64,000 nt of DNA from Clostridia bacterium (GTDB taxonomy: Bacteria > Bacillota > Clostridia > Monoglobales > Monoglobaceae), in the NCBI GenBank assembly GCA_017546165.1, contig JAFYXL010000014.1, positions 1-64,000 of the forward strand, given 5' to 3'. Position 1 is the first letter of the stretch. Each line of letters opens with the position of its first letter. Below the pieces are notes generated by a model. It did not search any database and was not told where the DNA came from. It was given only the letters and a program-made list of their open reading frames with translations. Of this stretch, positions 24,712 to 34,021 are shown piece by piece. The translations under genes and the position numbers were made by a program.

Positions 24712-24954
24712 TTAAATCTTATCGTGGAAAGTTCTTGAAATAACCTCGTCTTGCTGTTCCTTTGTAAGTTTGATAAAGTTTACAGCATAGCCGCTTACAC
24801 GAATGGTAAGCTGTGGATATTTTTCAGGATGCGCCTGTGCGTCAAGAAGGGTTTCTTTTGTGAAAACATTTACATTAAGATGGTGACCACCTTTTTGAAC
24901 ATAACCGTCAAGAAGAGATACCAAGTTATCTATTTGATTTTGTGTTGCAGCCAT
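24712..24954 (-). CDS. Free-standing glycyl-radical domain of pyruvate formate-lyase (split subunit, GrcA-like)
   Basis: 80 residues corresponding to the C-terminal end of ordinary PFL: HHLNVNV, then [19 protein letters not shown], with the radical glycine at residue 55 in RVSGY, and [15 protein letters not shown] at the end. AAGGAGG seven bases ahead of the ATG at 24954 shows a genuine translation start. The gene is only 37 bases after the stop of the catalytic core gene. GrcA/YfiD of E. coli and a phage T4 protein are known spare parts of this kind, but those accompany a full-length PFL. Here the core protein has no glycine domain at all, so this subunit should be essential for activity. 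Confidence 0.93.
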   Translation of the reverse strand: MAATQNQIDNLVSLLDGYVQKGGHHLNVNVFTKETLLDAQAHPEKYPQLTIRVSGYAVNFIKLTKEQQDEVISRTFHDKI

Positions 24955-24991
24955 TATTGTTTCCTCCTTCAAATTTAAAAAAATTTAGAAA

Positions 24992-27097
24992 TTACTGTTC
25001 GTCTGTATCAAGACCCTCAAAGAGAGTAGGTGATGAACAAGCACCGTTTGAGCAATCAAGATCTATTTCAATATCACCTGCAAAAATTTGGTCATCTTTA
25101 CCAAGTGCACCAGGGATAATTGAGAATGTATTTGAGATACCATCCTGAGCGTCAATGAATGGAAGCTTTGAAACTGTTGCAAGTGATGCAACAGCACCGT
25201 GGGTGTCACGTCTATGCATTGGGTTCGCACCTGGAGCAAAAGCTTCACCTTTTTTACGTCCGTCAGGTGTCGCACCGGTATTTTTGCCATAAACTACATT
25301 TGATGTAATTGTAAGGATAGAAGTAGTAGGAATACTATCACGATATGTGTGGTTCTTTCTGATGTGCTCCATAAATCTGTGAACAATATCATATGCAATT
25401 GAGTCAACACGATCATCGTCATTACCATATTTAGGGAAGTCGCCCTCAACTTCGTAGTCAATAGCGATACCTGCTTCGTTACGAATGGTCTTAACTTTTG
25501 CATACTTGATAGCTGAAAGTGAGTCAGCCACAACCGAAAGACCTGCAATACCTGTTGCAAACCAACGTGTAACGTTCTTGTCGTGAAGAGCCATCTGAAT
25601 TTTTTCGTAGCAGTACTTGTCGTGCATATAGTGAATAATGTTAAGAGTATTTACATATACACCAGCAAGCCATTTCATCATTTCATCATATCTCTTCATA
25701 ACTTCGTCATAATCAAGGTATTCAGAAGTGATAGGACGATATTCAGGAGCGATCTGCTTACCGGAAATTTCATCAACACCGCCGTTGATAGCGTAAAGCA
25801 AACATTTTGCAAGGTTTGCACGAGCGCCGAAGAACTGCATTTCCTTACCAACTCTCATTGAAGATACGCAACAAGCGATTGCGTAGTCATCACCGTGAGT
25901 AAATCTCATAAGGTCATCGTTCTCATATTGAACGGAAGATGTTTCGATTGAGGTCTTTGCACAGAAACGCTTGAAGTTTTCAGGAAGTCTTGTTGACCAG
26001 AGAACTGTAAGGTTTGGTTCCGGAGCAGGACCGAGGTTTTTAAGAGTGTGGAGATAACGGTATGACATTTTTGTAACCATATGACGTCCGTCAATAGCAA
26101 CACCACCTATTGATTCAGTAACCCACTGTGGATCCCCGGAGAAGAGATCGTTGTATTCAGGAGTACGAGCAAATTTAACAAGACGAAGCTTCATAATGAA
26201 GTGGTCAACCATTTCCTGAATTTCTTTTTCGGTATATACACCGTTTTCTATATCTCTTTGTGCGTATATATCAAGGAAGGTAGAGGTTCTACCAAGTGAC
26301 ATTGCCGCACCGTTCTGTTCTTTAACTGCAGCAAGGTAACCGAAGTACAACCACTGGATAGCTTCCTTGGTGTCTTTTGCAGGAGCTGAAATATCATAGC
26401 CGTAGCTTGCGGCCATTTCTTTGAGTGCTTCAAGAGCGCGAATTTGTTCTGAAAGTTCTTCGCGGTTTCTGATTATAACTGAGTACATAGCGGAACGTGT
26501 AGTTTCCTTCTGTTCCATTTTGTCAGCAATAAGTCTGTCAACACCGTAAAGAGCAACACGACGGTAGTCGCCGATTATACGTCCACGACCATAAGCATCA
26601 GGGAGACCTGTAATAATGTGGCTTGAACGACAAGCTCTCATTTCAGGCGTGTATGCGTCAAATACACCTGCGTTGTGGGTCTTTCTGTGGACTGAGAAAA
26701 ATTCCTTAATAGAAGGATCAATTTCGTAACCGTTGTCCTTGCAGGCTTTTTCTGCCATACGGATACCGCCGTAAGGCATAAGTGCACGTTTAAAAGGTTT
26801 GTCTGTCTGAAAACCTACAATTTTTTCCTTATCTTTGTTAAGATATCCCGGTGCGTGTGATGTAATGGTTGATATCACATCTGTATCCATATCAAGAACA
26901 CCGCCGGCTTCTCTTTCTTGTTTTGTTAATTCAAGAACCTGATCCCAAAGATCAAGTGTATCTTGAGTCGGTTCTTCAAGAAAACTTTCGTCACCGTCGT
27001 ATGGTGTGTAGTTGTGTTTAATAAAGCTTCTTACGTTAATTTCTTTTTTCCAGGTTCCGCCTTCGAAACCTTTCCAAACTTCGAAATCATAATTCAT
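24992..27097 (-). CDS. pflB: Pyruvate formate-lyase catalytic core lacking the glycyl-radical domain
   Basis: 701 residues, against about 740-760 for a complete PFL. The catalytic cysteine pair is present (Cys409-Cys410 in [10 protein letters not shown]), as are [15 protein letters not shown] and [18 protein letters not shown]. At the point where other PFLs continue into the glycine domain, this protein goes into a short acidic tail of about 30 residues containing CSNGAC and stops. The missing domain is the next gene. PFL converts pyruvate and CoA to acetyl-CoA and formate without air. ATG at 27097 follows AAAGGAGAG. It is oriented as the first gene of the operon. Confidence 0.95.
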   Translation of the reverse strand: MNYDFEVWKGFEGGTWKKEINVRSFIKHNYTPYDGDESFLEEPTQDTLDLWDQVLELTKQEREAGGVLDMDTDVISTITSHAPGYLNKDKEKIVGFQTDKPFKRALMPYGGIRMAEKACKDNGYEIDPSIKEFFSVHRKTHNAGVFDAYTPEMRACRSSHIITGLPDAYGRGRIIGDYRRVALYGVDRLIADKMEQKETTRSAMYSVIIRNREELSEQIRALEALKEMAASYGYDISAPAKDTKEAIQWLYFGYLAAVKEQNGAAMSLGRTSTFLDIYAQRDIENGVYTEKEIQEMVDHFIMKLRLVKFARTPEYNDLFSGDPQWVTESIGGVAIDGRHMVTKMSYRYLHTLKNLGPAPEPNLTVLWSTRLPENFKRFCAKTSIETSSVQYENDDLMRFTHGDDYAIACCVSSMRVGKEMQFFGARANLAKCLLYAINGGVDEISGKQIAPEYRPITSEYLDYDEVMKRYDEMMKWLAGVYVNTLNIIHYMHDKYCYEKIQMALHDKNVTRWFATGIAGLSVVADSLSAIKYAKVKTIRNEAGIAIDYEVEGDFPKYGNDDDRVDSIAYDIVHRFMEHIRKNHTYRDSIPTTSILTITSNVVYGKNTGATPDGRKKGEAFAPGANPMHRRDTHGAVASLATVSKLPFIDAQDGISNTFSIIPGALGKDDQIFAGDIEIDLDCSNGACSSPTLFEGLDTDEQ

Positions 27098-27143
27098 TAG
27101 TGTTTTCTCTCCTTTTCTCAGTTTGTATTTTACAATTATAATA

Positions 27144-27172
27144 ATTATACAATAAAATTACAAAATAAACAA
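27144..27172 (-). promoter_or_regulatory. Probable promoter of the split PFL operon
   Basis: On the minus strand TTGTTT (27172-27167), 17-base spacer, TATAAT (27149-27144), about 47 bases before the pflB start. The -35 box is weak, as expected if an activator takes part. Confidence 0.5.
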
Positions 27173-27228
27173 GTATTATATGATGGTAAAATAGTAAAAT
27201 ATTATGGTGTATTTTGAAATATTTTTGT

Positions 27229-29844
27229 TTAATTTCTATGCCTTATAAGCCCAATTGCTTTTGAAAGTTCCATAATAACAAGGGGAATAAAGATAAATCC
27301 CAATGCTATTAAATAGAGTTTAGCTGGTAAGGATACAAGTCCGAAGGCCACTTTAACCGGTGTAAATAATACTAAAAGAACAAGCACTATCGAAATAAGG
27401 CAAGCACCATTTAACTTTTTATTGGTGAAAAAGCCAATTTTGAAAAGGGAGTGGTCAGAACGCATATTAAATGCTTGTATAACCTGAGAAATTGCCAGAA
27501 TTATAAATGCCATTGTTCTGCCACCTTCGATGGTGTTTGTTGTGATTTCTCCAATTCTGAAGCCGATAAGGGTGAGTATAGCAAACATAAAGCCTTGAAG
27601 TACAACTCTTATTCCAAGACCGTGTGCGAAAATTCCTTCGGTTTTTGGACGTGGTTTTTTATCCATAATATCTTTTTCAACTGCCTCAGTGCCAAGTGCG
27701 ATTGCCGGAAGACTGTCCGTAATAAGATTTATCCAGAGTAGCTGCATCGAAAGGAGAGGGGTTTTGTGCCACAAAATCATTGCAATGAATACGGTAATAA
27801 CTTCACCAATATTGGTGCCAAGAAGAAAACCAACAACTTTTTTTATATTTGCATAAATACCACGGCCTTCACGTACGGCATCAACAATTGTTGCAAAGTT
27901 ATCATCAGTAAGGGTCATATCTGCAGCACCCTTGGCAACATCCGTACCTGTGATACCCATTGCGCAGCCTATATCTGCAGCTTTGAGGGCAGGGGCATCA
28001 TTTACACCATCACCTGTCATTGAAACAACTTGTCCGCGGTTTTGCCAAGCTTTTACTATGCGAATTTTGTTTTCAGGTGATACACGGGCATAAACTGAAA
28101 TGCTTTCAACAGCATCATTGAGTTCGGAGTCTGTCATCTGATCAAGCTCTGAGCCCGTAATTGCTCTGTCCCCATCTTTCAATATTCCCAATTCTCTTGC
28201 AATAGCCGAGGCAGTAACTATGTGGTCGCCTGTAATCATAACAGGCTTGATACCTGCTTTGAGACAAGTTGCAACCGCCACTTTTGCTTCGGGGCGAGGT
28301 GGGTCAACCATACCAACAAGACCCATAAATATAAGGTTATTTTCAAGCTCTTTTGAAGTAGGATTTTCAGGGATATTTTCGATTTCCTTATATGCAACTG
28401 CTAATACTCTTAGGGCATTTTTGCTCATATTTTCAGTGAGTTCTTTTGCCTTAGATATATCACCATCTATACATTTTGATGCCAAAACATCAAAAGCACC
28501 TTTTACAATTACAATATTTTTGCCATCAATTTGATTAACCGTTGTCATAAGCTTGCGGTCAGAGTCAAATGGAATTTCAGCTAGTCGAGGGTTTTGTTCA
28601 TTGAGCTGATCCTTTGGCATTCCGGCTTTATGAGCTGCAAATACTATTGCGGTTTCAGTTGGGTCACCAATGTGTTGTGCCCCATCCTCGTGAAAAATAA
28701 CAGAACCATCACAACAAAGGGTTGCATACTTAAGAAGCTTACGGATACAATCAGAATTGTTGTCGCTTATGTCTTCTGTGCCTTCGGTTTTATCTGCATA
28801 AGCCTTAACTAAAGTCATACGATTTTGGGTAAGAGTACCCGTTTTGTCAGAGCAGATAACAGACGCACTGCCCAAAGTTTCAACTGCGGGAAGTCTGCGG
28901 ATAAGAGCGTTGCGTTCAACCATACGCTGAACACCTATTGACAAGACAATGGTTACAATAACAGGAAGTCCTTCGGGGATTGCAGAAACAGCCAAAGATA
29001 CGGCTGTCATAAAGATTTCCATTGCAGGAATACCATTTGAAAGACCTACTATAAATATTATCACGCAAGCAAAAATTGCAAGAATACCCAGATACTTACC
29101 AAGCTGTGAAAGCTTTTTTTGAAGTGGAGTTTGTGTTTCAGTTTCGTTATCCAAAAGATTTGCAATCTTACCCATTTCGGTATTCATACCAGTTGAGGCT
29201 ACAACAGCAGTTGCTGTTCCGTAAGTAATTGTGCATCCGGAAAATACCATATTGCTACGGTCACCCAAAGGTGAGTTTTGGCCAACAGCATCATTGGCAT
29301 CTTTTTCTGACGGGACAGATTCACCGGTTAACGCCGATTCTTCACTTTTAAGGCTGACACTGTGTAAAAGTCTTGCATCTGCAGGAATAAAGTCACCTGC
29401 TTCTAAACGTATAATATCGCCGGGTACGAGATTTGCAGCATCAATAATTTTTTCTTCACCACCTCGGGTTACTCTTGCGTGTGGTGCTGACATATTCTTT
29501 AGCGCATCCAAAGCTTTTTCGGCTTTACTTTCTTGCAACACACCCATAATCGCATTAACAACTACGATCAGAAGAATAAGAAGCGGCTCAAAAAACTCTT
29601 TAGGGTTCTTTTCGATGCAAGCAACAAAAAATGATATAGCGGCTGCAGCTAAAAGAATAAGTATCATTACATCATTGAATTGTTCCAGAAAACGATAAAA
29701 AGTTGATTTTTTCTTTTTTTCTTTAAGACGATTTGGACCGTGCTTTTCAAGAAGTTCAAAGGCTTTGGAGTCTGTTAAACCGTTTTGCTGATTTGTACCA
29801 AGAATATTCAGAACTTCTTCTTTTGTCTGATAGTGAAATAACAA
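27229..29844 (-). CDS. P-type cation-transporting ATPase, SERCA/PMR-like, probably exporting Mn or Ca
   Basis: 871 residues. Motifs: TGES (173-176), the phosphorylated Asp333 in [29 protein letters not shown], the M4 ion-site PEGLP (290-294), and in M6 [13 protein letters not shown] with Asn, Thr and Asp as in SERCA. The start is TTG at 29844, eight bases after AAGGAGG. The gene lies 29 bases downstream of mntP, behind the same yybP-ykoY riboswitch. Members of this riboswitch regulon in other Firmicutes include a Mn-exporting P-type ATPase, so Mn export is as likely as Ca export here. Confidence 0.9.
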   Translation of the reverse strand: MLFHYQTKEEVLNILGTNQQNGLTDSKAFELLEKHGPNRLKEKKKKSTFYRFLEQFNDVMILILLAAAAISFFVACIEKNPKEFFEPLLILLIVVVNAIMGVLQESKAEKALDALKNMSAPHARVTRGGEEKIIDAANLVPGDIIRLEAGDFIPADARLLHSVSLKSEESALTGESVPSEKDANDAVGQNSPLGDRSNMVFSGCTITYGTATAVVASTGMNTEMGKIANLLDNETETQTPLQKKLSQLGKYLGILAIFACVIIFIVGLSNGIPAMEIFMTAVSLAVSAIPEGLPVIVTIVLSIGVQRMVERNALIRRLPAVETLGSASVICSDKTGTLTQNRMTLVKAYADKTEGTEDISDNNSDCIRKLLKYATLCCDGSVIFHEDGAQHIGDPTETAIVFAAHKAGMPKDQLNEQNPRLAEIPFDSDRKLMTTVNQIDGKNIVIVKGAFDVLASKCIDGDISKAKELTENMSKNALRVLAVAYKEIENIPENPTSKELENNLIFMGLVGMVDPPRPEAKVAVATCLKAGIKPVMITGDHIVTASAIARELGILKDGDRAITGSELDQMTDSELNDAVESISVYARVSPENKIRIVKAWQNRGQVVSMTGDGVNDAPALKAADIGCAMGITGTDVAKGAADMTLTDDNFATIVDAVREGRGIYANIKKVVGFLLGTNIGEVITVFIAMILWHKTPLLSMQLLWINLITDSLPAIALGTEAVEKDIMDKKPRPKTEGIFAHGLGIRVVLQGFMFAILTLIGFRIGEITTNTIEGGRTMAFIILAISQVIQAFNMRSDHSLFKIGFFTNKKLNGACLISIVLVLLVLFTPVKVAFGLVSLPAKLYLIALGFIFIPLVIMELSKAIGLIRHRN

Positions 29845-29873
29845 TTTTAATTCCTCCTTGAAAATTATATTTA

Positions 29874-30428
29874 TTACATTAAAGTGTGTTCAAATAGAAT
29901 TTTTATACCCATAAGTATGAGTACTATCCCACCTGCAAGCTCGGCTTTTGATTTGTATTTTCCGCCAAATTTATTGCCAATAATTACACCCAAACAGGAT
30001 AATATAAATGTGGTTGTTCCAATAAGGCTGATTGCACTTATTATATTAACTTTTAGAAATGCCAAGGTTATACCAACTGCCAGGGCGTCGATGCTTGTAG
30101 CAATTGCAAGAGGAAGCATTGAACCAAAACAAAAAGAACCTTCAACTTTTTCAGCATTTTCCCTTGATTCTTTAATCATATTAAAACCTATTATACCAAG
30201 CAGTATAAATGCTATCCAGTGATCCAATTTTACAATCATGGAACTAAAACTGCTGCCAAGCCAAAAGCCGATAAGTGGCATAAGTGCCTGAAAACCGCCG
30301 AAATATAAACCCGTAATCAAAGTGTTCTCAGACCTCAGCTTTTGAACTGAAAGACCTTTGCATATTGATACAGCAAAGGCATCAGCTGAAAGTCCTACGG
30401 CAATGACAAATAACTCCCATAACTTCAT
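29874..30428 (-). CDS. mntP: Manganese efflux pump MntP
   Basis: 184 residues, six hydrophobic segments, a member of the MntP (formerly DUF204/YebN) family. The two internal-repeat signatures with essential Asp are [15 protein letters not shown] near the N-terminus and [16 protein letters not shown] in the second half. It exports Mn(II) from the cytoplasm. It is preceded by a Mn-sensing riboswitch and followed at 29 bases by a P-type ATPase, making a two-pump manganese detoxification operon. Confidence 0.95.
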   Translation of the reverse strand: MKLWELFVIAVGLSADAFAVSICKGLSVQKLRSENTLITGLYFGGFQALMPLIGFWLGSSFSSMIVKLDHWIAFILLGIIGFNMIKESRENAEKVEGSFCFGSMLPLAIATSIDALAVGITLAFLKVNIISAISLIGTTTFILSCLGVIIGNKFGGKYKSKAELAGGIVLILMGIKILFEHTLM

Positions 30429-30462
30429 GATATTTCCTCCAAATGTGTTTTAAAGTATTAAA

Positions 30463-30580
30463 AAATGGCGAAAACCTATCCGCAAGAGCAGATAAGTCTC
30501 GCCATTTAAGATGACACCAGGAATGTATCCAGAATGTTGATATCATCGCACTAAACTAGTGCTGACTACTCCCTTATTTT
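30463..30580 (-). ncRNA. yybP-ykoY manganese riboswitch with terminator
   Basis: Read on the minus strand, the leader begins AAGGGAGTAG (30578-30569), continues with ACATTCTGG and CCTGGTGTCATC, and ends with GGCGAGACTTATC pairing to GGATAGGTTTTCGCC and a T-run. These are the conserved blocks of the yybP-ykoY class as I know it. The last hairpin (30463-30507) is an intrinsic terminator that Mn binding would relieve. Downstream mntP is the classic target. Confidence 0.92.
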
Positions 30581-30585
30581 GGTAT

Positions 30586-30614
30586 ATAATAACATATATT
30601 TGGAGAATTTTCAA
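30586..30614 (-). promoter_or_regulatory. Promoter of the mntP riboswitch transcript
   Basis: On the minus strand TTGAAA (30614-30609), 17-base spacer, TATTAT (30591-30586); the riboswitch starts within about ten bases downstream. Confidence 0.75.
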
Positions 30615-30628
30615 GGGGTAATCCTAAA

Positions 30629-30745
30629 TTATTTTGAAAATTTTGTTATAAGATAAACTATGAGTGAAATGGCTGCCATAACAATAAAGATACCGAGCAT
30701 ACCCATTCCCATAAGTTTAAATGCGATTTGTAAATTTGCTGACAT
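30629..30745 (-). CDS. OadG-like small membrane subunit of a sodium-pump decarboxylase, 38 residues
   Basis: ATG at 30745 lies behind AGGAGGATATGCATT and opens 38 codons. The protein is one membrane helix with the start MSANLQIAFKLMGMGMLGIF, continuing into a hydrophobic stretch and a short basic end. The FKLMGMGMLGIF motif is the hallmark of the gamma (OadG/MmdD/GcdC) subunit that holds Na-pumping decarboxylases together, though those are usually 60 residues or more. It begins 14 bases after the beta subunit gene. This is an easily missed gene. Confidence 0.8.
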   Translation of the reverse strand: MSANLQIAFKLMGMGMLGIFIVMAAISLIVYLITKFSK

Positions 30746-30759
30746 AATGCATATCCTCC

Positions 30760-31899
30760 TTATTTAATGAGTTGTGGAATGAGATTAAGAATCATACCAC
30801 CGGCGAGCACAGATGCAATCTGACCTGAAACGTTTGCACCAACTGCGTGCATAAGAAGGTGGTTTTGACTATCTGCTTCAAGACCAAGCTTTTGGATAAC
30901 ACGCGCAGACATTGGGAATGCTGAAATACCTGCAGCACCAACCATAGGGTTTATCTTGTTTTTGGTGAAAAGGTTGAGGAATTTTGCAAAAAATACACCT
31001 GCAACCGAGTCAAACACAAAGGCAACAAGGCCAAGCAGCATAATAAGGAGTGTTTCAATAGTTACAAAGTTCTCTGCAACCATACTGAATGAAATTGTAA
31101 TACCAAGAAGCAAGGTTACAAGATTTGCAAGTACATTCTGTGCGGATTCTGACAGTGAATTTAAAACACCGCATTCACGAAGAAGGTTACCAAACATAAG
31201 AAAACCAACCAAAGCAACCGATGTAGGAGCAATGAAGCCTGCGATTATCGTAACAATTATAGGAAATGCAATTCTAAGAGATTTTGAAACCTTTCCGGGG
31301 TTATATGGCATACGTATTTGTCTTTCCTTTTTGCTTGTAACAGCTTTGATAGCGGCAGGTTGAATAATAGGCACAAGAGCCATATAGGAATAAGCTGCAA
31401 CAGCAATAGGTCCGATGTAATTTGATTTAAGAACCTGTGATACAAGAATGGAGGTGGGACCATCCGCAGCACCGATAATACCGATAGATGAAGCATCAAT
31501 AATATTAAAACCCAAAAGAACTGCGATTGCAACTGTAAAGAATATACCAAACTGTGCCGCCGCTCCAAAGAGAAACATCTTAGGATTTGAAAGGAGCGGA
31601 CCAAAGTCAATCATTGCGCCAATACCGATAAAGAGTAAGAGTGGCATAGCTTCAGATGACTCGATACCAATTTCGTAAAGCCACTGAATTATACCCTGGA
31701 CCTCACCAATACCTTCGATGTTTTGGTTTAAAACTCCTGAAAAGGGAAGATTGACAAGAATAGCGCCAAAGCCCATCGGAAGAAGGAGTGAAGGTTCGTA
31801 TTGTTTTTTGATAGCAAGGTATATAAGGATAATACCAACAATATACATAACTATCTGTTGCCACGTCACGGCCATAAAACCATCTAACAAGAAACTCAT
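30760..31899 (-). CDS. Sodium ion-translocating decarboxylase beta subunit (OadB/MmdB/GcdB)
   Basis: 379 residues from the ATG at 31899, which follows CGAGGTG by eight bases; a longer form back to 31980 would add an unlikely hydrophilic extension. It is a strongly hydrophobic multi-pass protein with the conserved Asp region GIIGAADGPTSILVSQVL and LLLFIGIGAMIDFGPLL. In oxaloacetate, methylmalonyl-CoA and glutaconyl-CoA decarboxylases this subunit decarboxylates carboxybiotin and pumps Na outward. The carboxyltransferase and biotin carrier are not in the window. Confidence 0.9.
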   Translation of the reverse strand: MSFLLDGFMAVTWQQIVMYIVGIILIYLAIKKQYEPSLLLPMGFGAILVNLPFSGVLNQNIEGIGEVQGIIQWLYEIGIESSEAMPLLLFIGIGAMIDFGPLLSNPKMFLFGAAAQFGIFFTVAIAVLLGFNIIDASSIGIIGAADGPTSILVSQVLKSNYIGPIAVAAYSYMALVPIIQPAAIKAVTSKKERQIRMPYNPGKVSKSLRIAFPIIVTIIAGFIAPTSVALVGFLMFGNLLRECGVLNSLSESAQNVLANLVTLLLGITISFSMVAENFVTIETLLIMLLGLVAFVFDSVAGVFFAKFLNLFTKNKINPMVGAAGISAFPMSARVIQKLGLEADSQNHLLMHAVGANVSGQIASVLAGGMILNLIPQLIK

Positions 31900-31951
31900 T
31901 CTGTTTGCACCTCGTTTTAAAAATTTATCTAAAATAAATACATAATTTAGT

Positions 31952-31980
31952 ATTTTAGCAGTATTTTGATCTAATGTCAA
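31952..31980 (-). promoter_or_regulatory. Promoter of the decarboxylase beta-gamma pair
   Basis: On the minus strand TTGACA (31980-31975), 17-base spacer, TAAAAT (31957-31952), about 45 bases of leader before the ATG at 31899. Confidence 0.8.
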
Positions 31981-32114
31981 GATTAAAGGCCGGGTTTGGC
32001 GATAATTTGATAAAATAGTTTAAGGAATTCTTGTACTTTATATCATTATATAATTTTGTAAAACGTGGCATAATTACTATAAGATTTAAAAATAAGTCAG
32101 GGAAGGCAAAATAT

Positions 32115-33527
32115 ATGAGAAAAACTAAAGTAGTATGTACTATTGGACCTGCATCCAGTAATAAAGAAACAATAAAACGAATGTGTTTAGCAGGGATGAA
32201 TGTTGCAAGACTCAATTTTTCCCACGGAACACACGAGGAACATAAAAGAAATATTAAATTCATAAAAGAAGTACGAGAAGAACTTAATCTCCCCGTTGCA
32301 ATTTTGCTTGATACAAAGGGTCCTGAATATCGTATAGGGATATTTGAAAATAATAAAATATTTTTGAATGATGATGATGTTTTTGCATTTACTACTGATG
32401 ACATTATAGGAAATAAACAGCGTGTGTCCGTAAGCTATAAGGGGTTGCCTGAAGAAGTGACGAAAGGAGACAGAATCCTCCTTAACAATGGTCTCGTTAT
32501 TTTTGAGGTGGTTGAAGTTAAAGGTAATGACATAATTTGTAATGTTGTTACAGGAGGAGAAGTATCCAACCGCAAAAGTATGAGTTTTCCCAATAAGGTT
32601 CTAAAGCAGGTTTACCTTTCTGAGCAAGATAAAAAAGATTTAATTTTTGGAATTGCAAACGGTATTGATTTTATAGCTTGTTCATTTGTATCAAATAGGC
32701 AGGATTTGATTGATATAAAAAGGTTTCTTGAAGAAAATGGACATCCGGATGTCGAACTCATTGCAAAGATAGAAAATCAGTCCGGTATTGACAATATTGA
32801 TGAAATTTGTAAAGAGTGTTCAGGTATTATGATTGGTCGCGGTGATATGGGTGTTGAAATTGCTTATGAAAAACTTCCTGCAATTCAAAAGCATTTAATT
32901 ACAAAATGCCGAATGTTAGGTCGATTTGTAATTACTGCAACCGAGATGCTTGAATCAATGATTTATAACCCAAGACCTACTCGAGCTGAAATTTCAGATG
33001 TTGCCAATGCTGTTTATGATGGTTCGGGGGCTGTTATGCTTTCAGGCGAAACCGCTGCAGGAAAATATCCGGCAGAAGCGGTAGAGACAATGACAAAAAT
33101 AATATGCGAAACAGAACAAAATATTCATTACGAAAAACGTTTTAATAATAACAGTTTTAAAATAAAAAGTACGATTGATGCGATTTCTCATGCTATTTGT
33201 GGAATGGCAATAGACCTTAAGGCTAGTGGAATTGTAGTTTGCTCTTATTCCGGAATGACTGCACGTATGATTTCAAGATTTAGACCGACTGTCGATATTG
33301 TTGGTCTTACATCAAACACCAATATATGGAGAAAACTTGCCCTTTCCTGGGGAATAACACCGGTTATGGTAGAAGAATATCCTTCGGCAGAAGTTTTATT
33401 TTATGTAGCACAAAATAAAGCCAAGGATATACTGGGTTTAAAAGATAACGATTGCGTAATTATTGCAGGTAACGCAACAAATGGTAAATCGGGAACTACC
33501 GACCTTATAAAAATTGAAAAAGTCTAA
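32115..33527 (+). CDS. pyk: Pyruvate kinase
   Basis: 470 residues from the ATG at 32115, which opens the conserved MRKTKVVCTIGPASSN and follows AGGGAAGG. Other signatures are MNVARLNFSHGTHEEH, the Mg/PEP site IAKIENQSGIDNIDEI and IMIGRGDMGVEIAYE, and ITATEMLESMIYNPRPTRAE. It makes pyruvate and ATP from PEP and ADP, the last glycolytic step. The C-terminal PEP-utiliser domain of Bacillus pyruvate kinases is absent. It is transcribed divergently from the decarboxylase subunits. One loop is slightly unusual (DTKGPEYRIG in place of the common DTKGPEIRTG). Confidence 0.96.
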   Translation: MRKTKVVCTIGPASSNKETIKRMCLAGMNVARLNFSHGTHEEHKRNIKFIKEVREELNLPVAILLDTKGPEYRIGIFENNKIFLNDDDVFAFTTDDIIGNKQRVSVSYKGLPEEVTKGDRILLNNGLVIFEVVEVKGNDIICNVVTGGEVSNRKSMSFPNKVLKQVYLSEQDKKDLIFGIANGIDFIACSFVSNRQDLIDIKRFLEENGHPDVELIAKIENQSGIDNIDEICKECSGIMIGRGDMGVEIAYEKLPAIQKHLITKCRMLGRFVITATEMLESMIYNPRPTRAEISDVANAVYDGSGAVMLSGETAAGKYPAEAVETMTKIICETEQNIHYEKRFNNNSFKIKSTIDAISHAICGMAIDLKASGIVVCSYSGMTARMISRFRPTVDIVGLTSNTNIWRKLALSWGITPVMVEEYPSAEVLFYVAQNKAKDILGLKDNDCVIIAGNATNGKSGTTDLIKIEKV

Positions 33528-33533
33528 ATAAGG

Positions 33534-33562
33534 AAAAACCTTTGCATAATACAAAGGTTTTT
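33534..33562 (+). terminator. Terminator of pyk
   Basis: AAAAACCTTTG (33534-33544) pairs with CAAAGGTTTTT (33552-33562) and continues into T's. Confidence 0.85.
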
Positions 33563-33573
33563 TAAGTTTTATA

Positions 33574-33624
33574 TTGACATATAACTATAAACAGGATATA
33601 ATTATACTTGAACAAATGTTCAAG
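33574..33624 (+). promoter_or_regulatory. Consensus promoter and SmtB/ArsR-type operator of the metal-efflux pair
   Basis: TTGACA (33574-33579), 17-base spacer, TATAAT (33597-33602): a perfect consensus promoter. The palindrome CTTGAACA-AA-TGTTCAAG (33607-33624) follows at the start of transcription and matches the TGAACA-type half-sites bound by SmtB/CzrA metal sensors. Confidence 0.88.
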
Positions 33625-33641
33625 CGTTGGAGGGAAGAATA

Positions 33642-34007
33642 ATGGAAAATAAAAACTACGGTATGCCGGCCTGTGACTTTTTGTGTGCGGATGAGGAAAT
33701 CGTGAAAAAAGTTACTGAAAACTTACCTGAAGATGAAATCTTATATGATCTTGCGGAATTATACAAAGTTTTTGGCGATTGCACTAGAATAAAAATTCTT
33801 TATTCGCTTTTTGAATCTGAGCTTTGTGTCTGTGATATTGCAAAGCTTTTGAATTTGTCGATATCTGCTGCATCACATCAGCTTAGGACACTAAATCGCG
33901 CGAGGCTTGTAAAGTATAGGCGGGATGGTAAAAATGTTATTTATTCATTGGCGGATGATCACGTGCGTACAATAATAGCTCAGGGAATAAACCATATTGA
34001 AGAGTAG
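33642..34007 (+). CDS. ArsR/SmtB-family metal-responsive repressor
   Basis: 121 residues from the ATG at 33642 behind GGAGGGAAG. Winged helix of the ArsR family: LYKVFGDCTRIKILYSLFES, recognition helix LNLSISAASHQLRTLNRA, wing KYRRDGKNVIYSLAD. Two possible metal sites are visible: ELCVCD in helix 3 (the CadC/SmtB cysteine site) and an Asp/His-containing last helix (DDHVRTIIAQGINHIEE, the alpha-5 zinc site). It should release DNA when zinc, cadmium or a similar metal binds. It is followed directly by an exporter gene and preceded by its operator. Confidence 0.92.
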   Translation: MENKNYGMPACDFLCADEEIVKKVTENLPEDEILYDLAELYKVFGDCTRIKILYSLFESELCVCDIAKLLNLSISAASHQLRTLNRARLVKYRRDGKNVIYSLADDHVRTIIAQGINHIEE

Positions 34008-34021
34008 TGTGGAGAAAGATT

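Noticed and set aside
24954-24994. The PFL split as a sequencing error or frameshift
   Set aside because: A stop codon, a 37-base spacer, a strong AAGGAGG and a proper ATG lie between the two frames. A one-base change would not create this.
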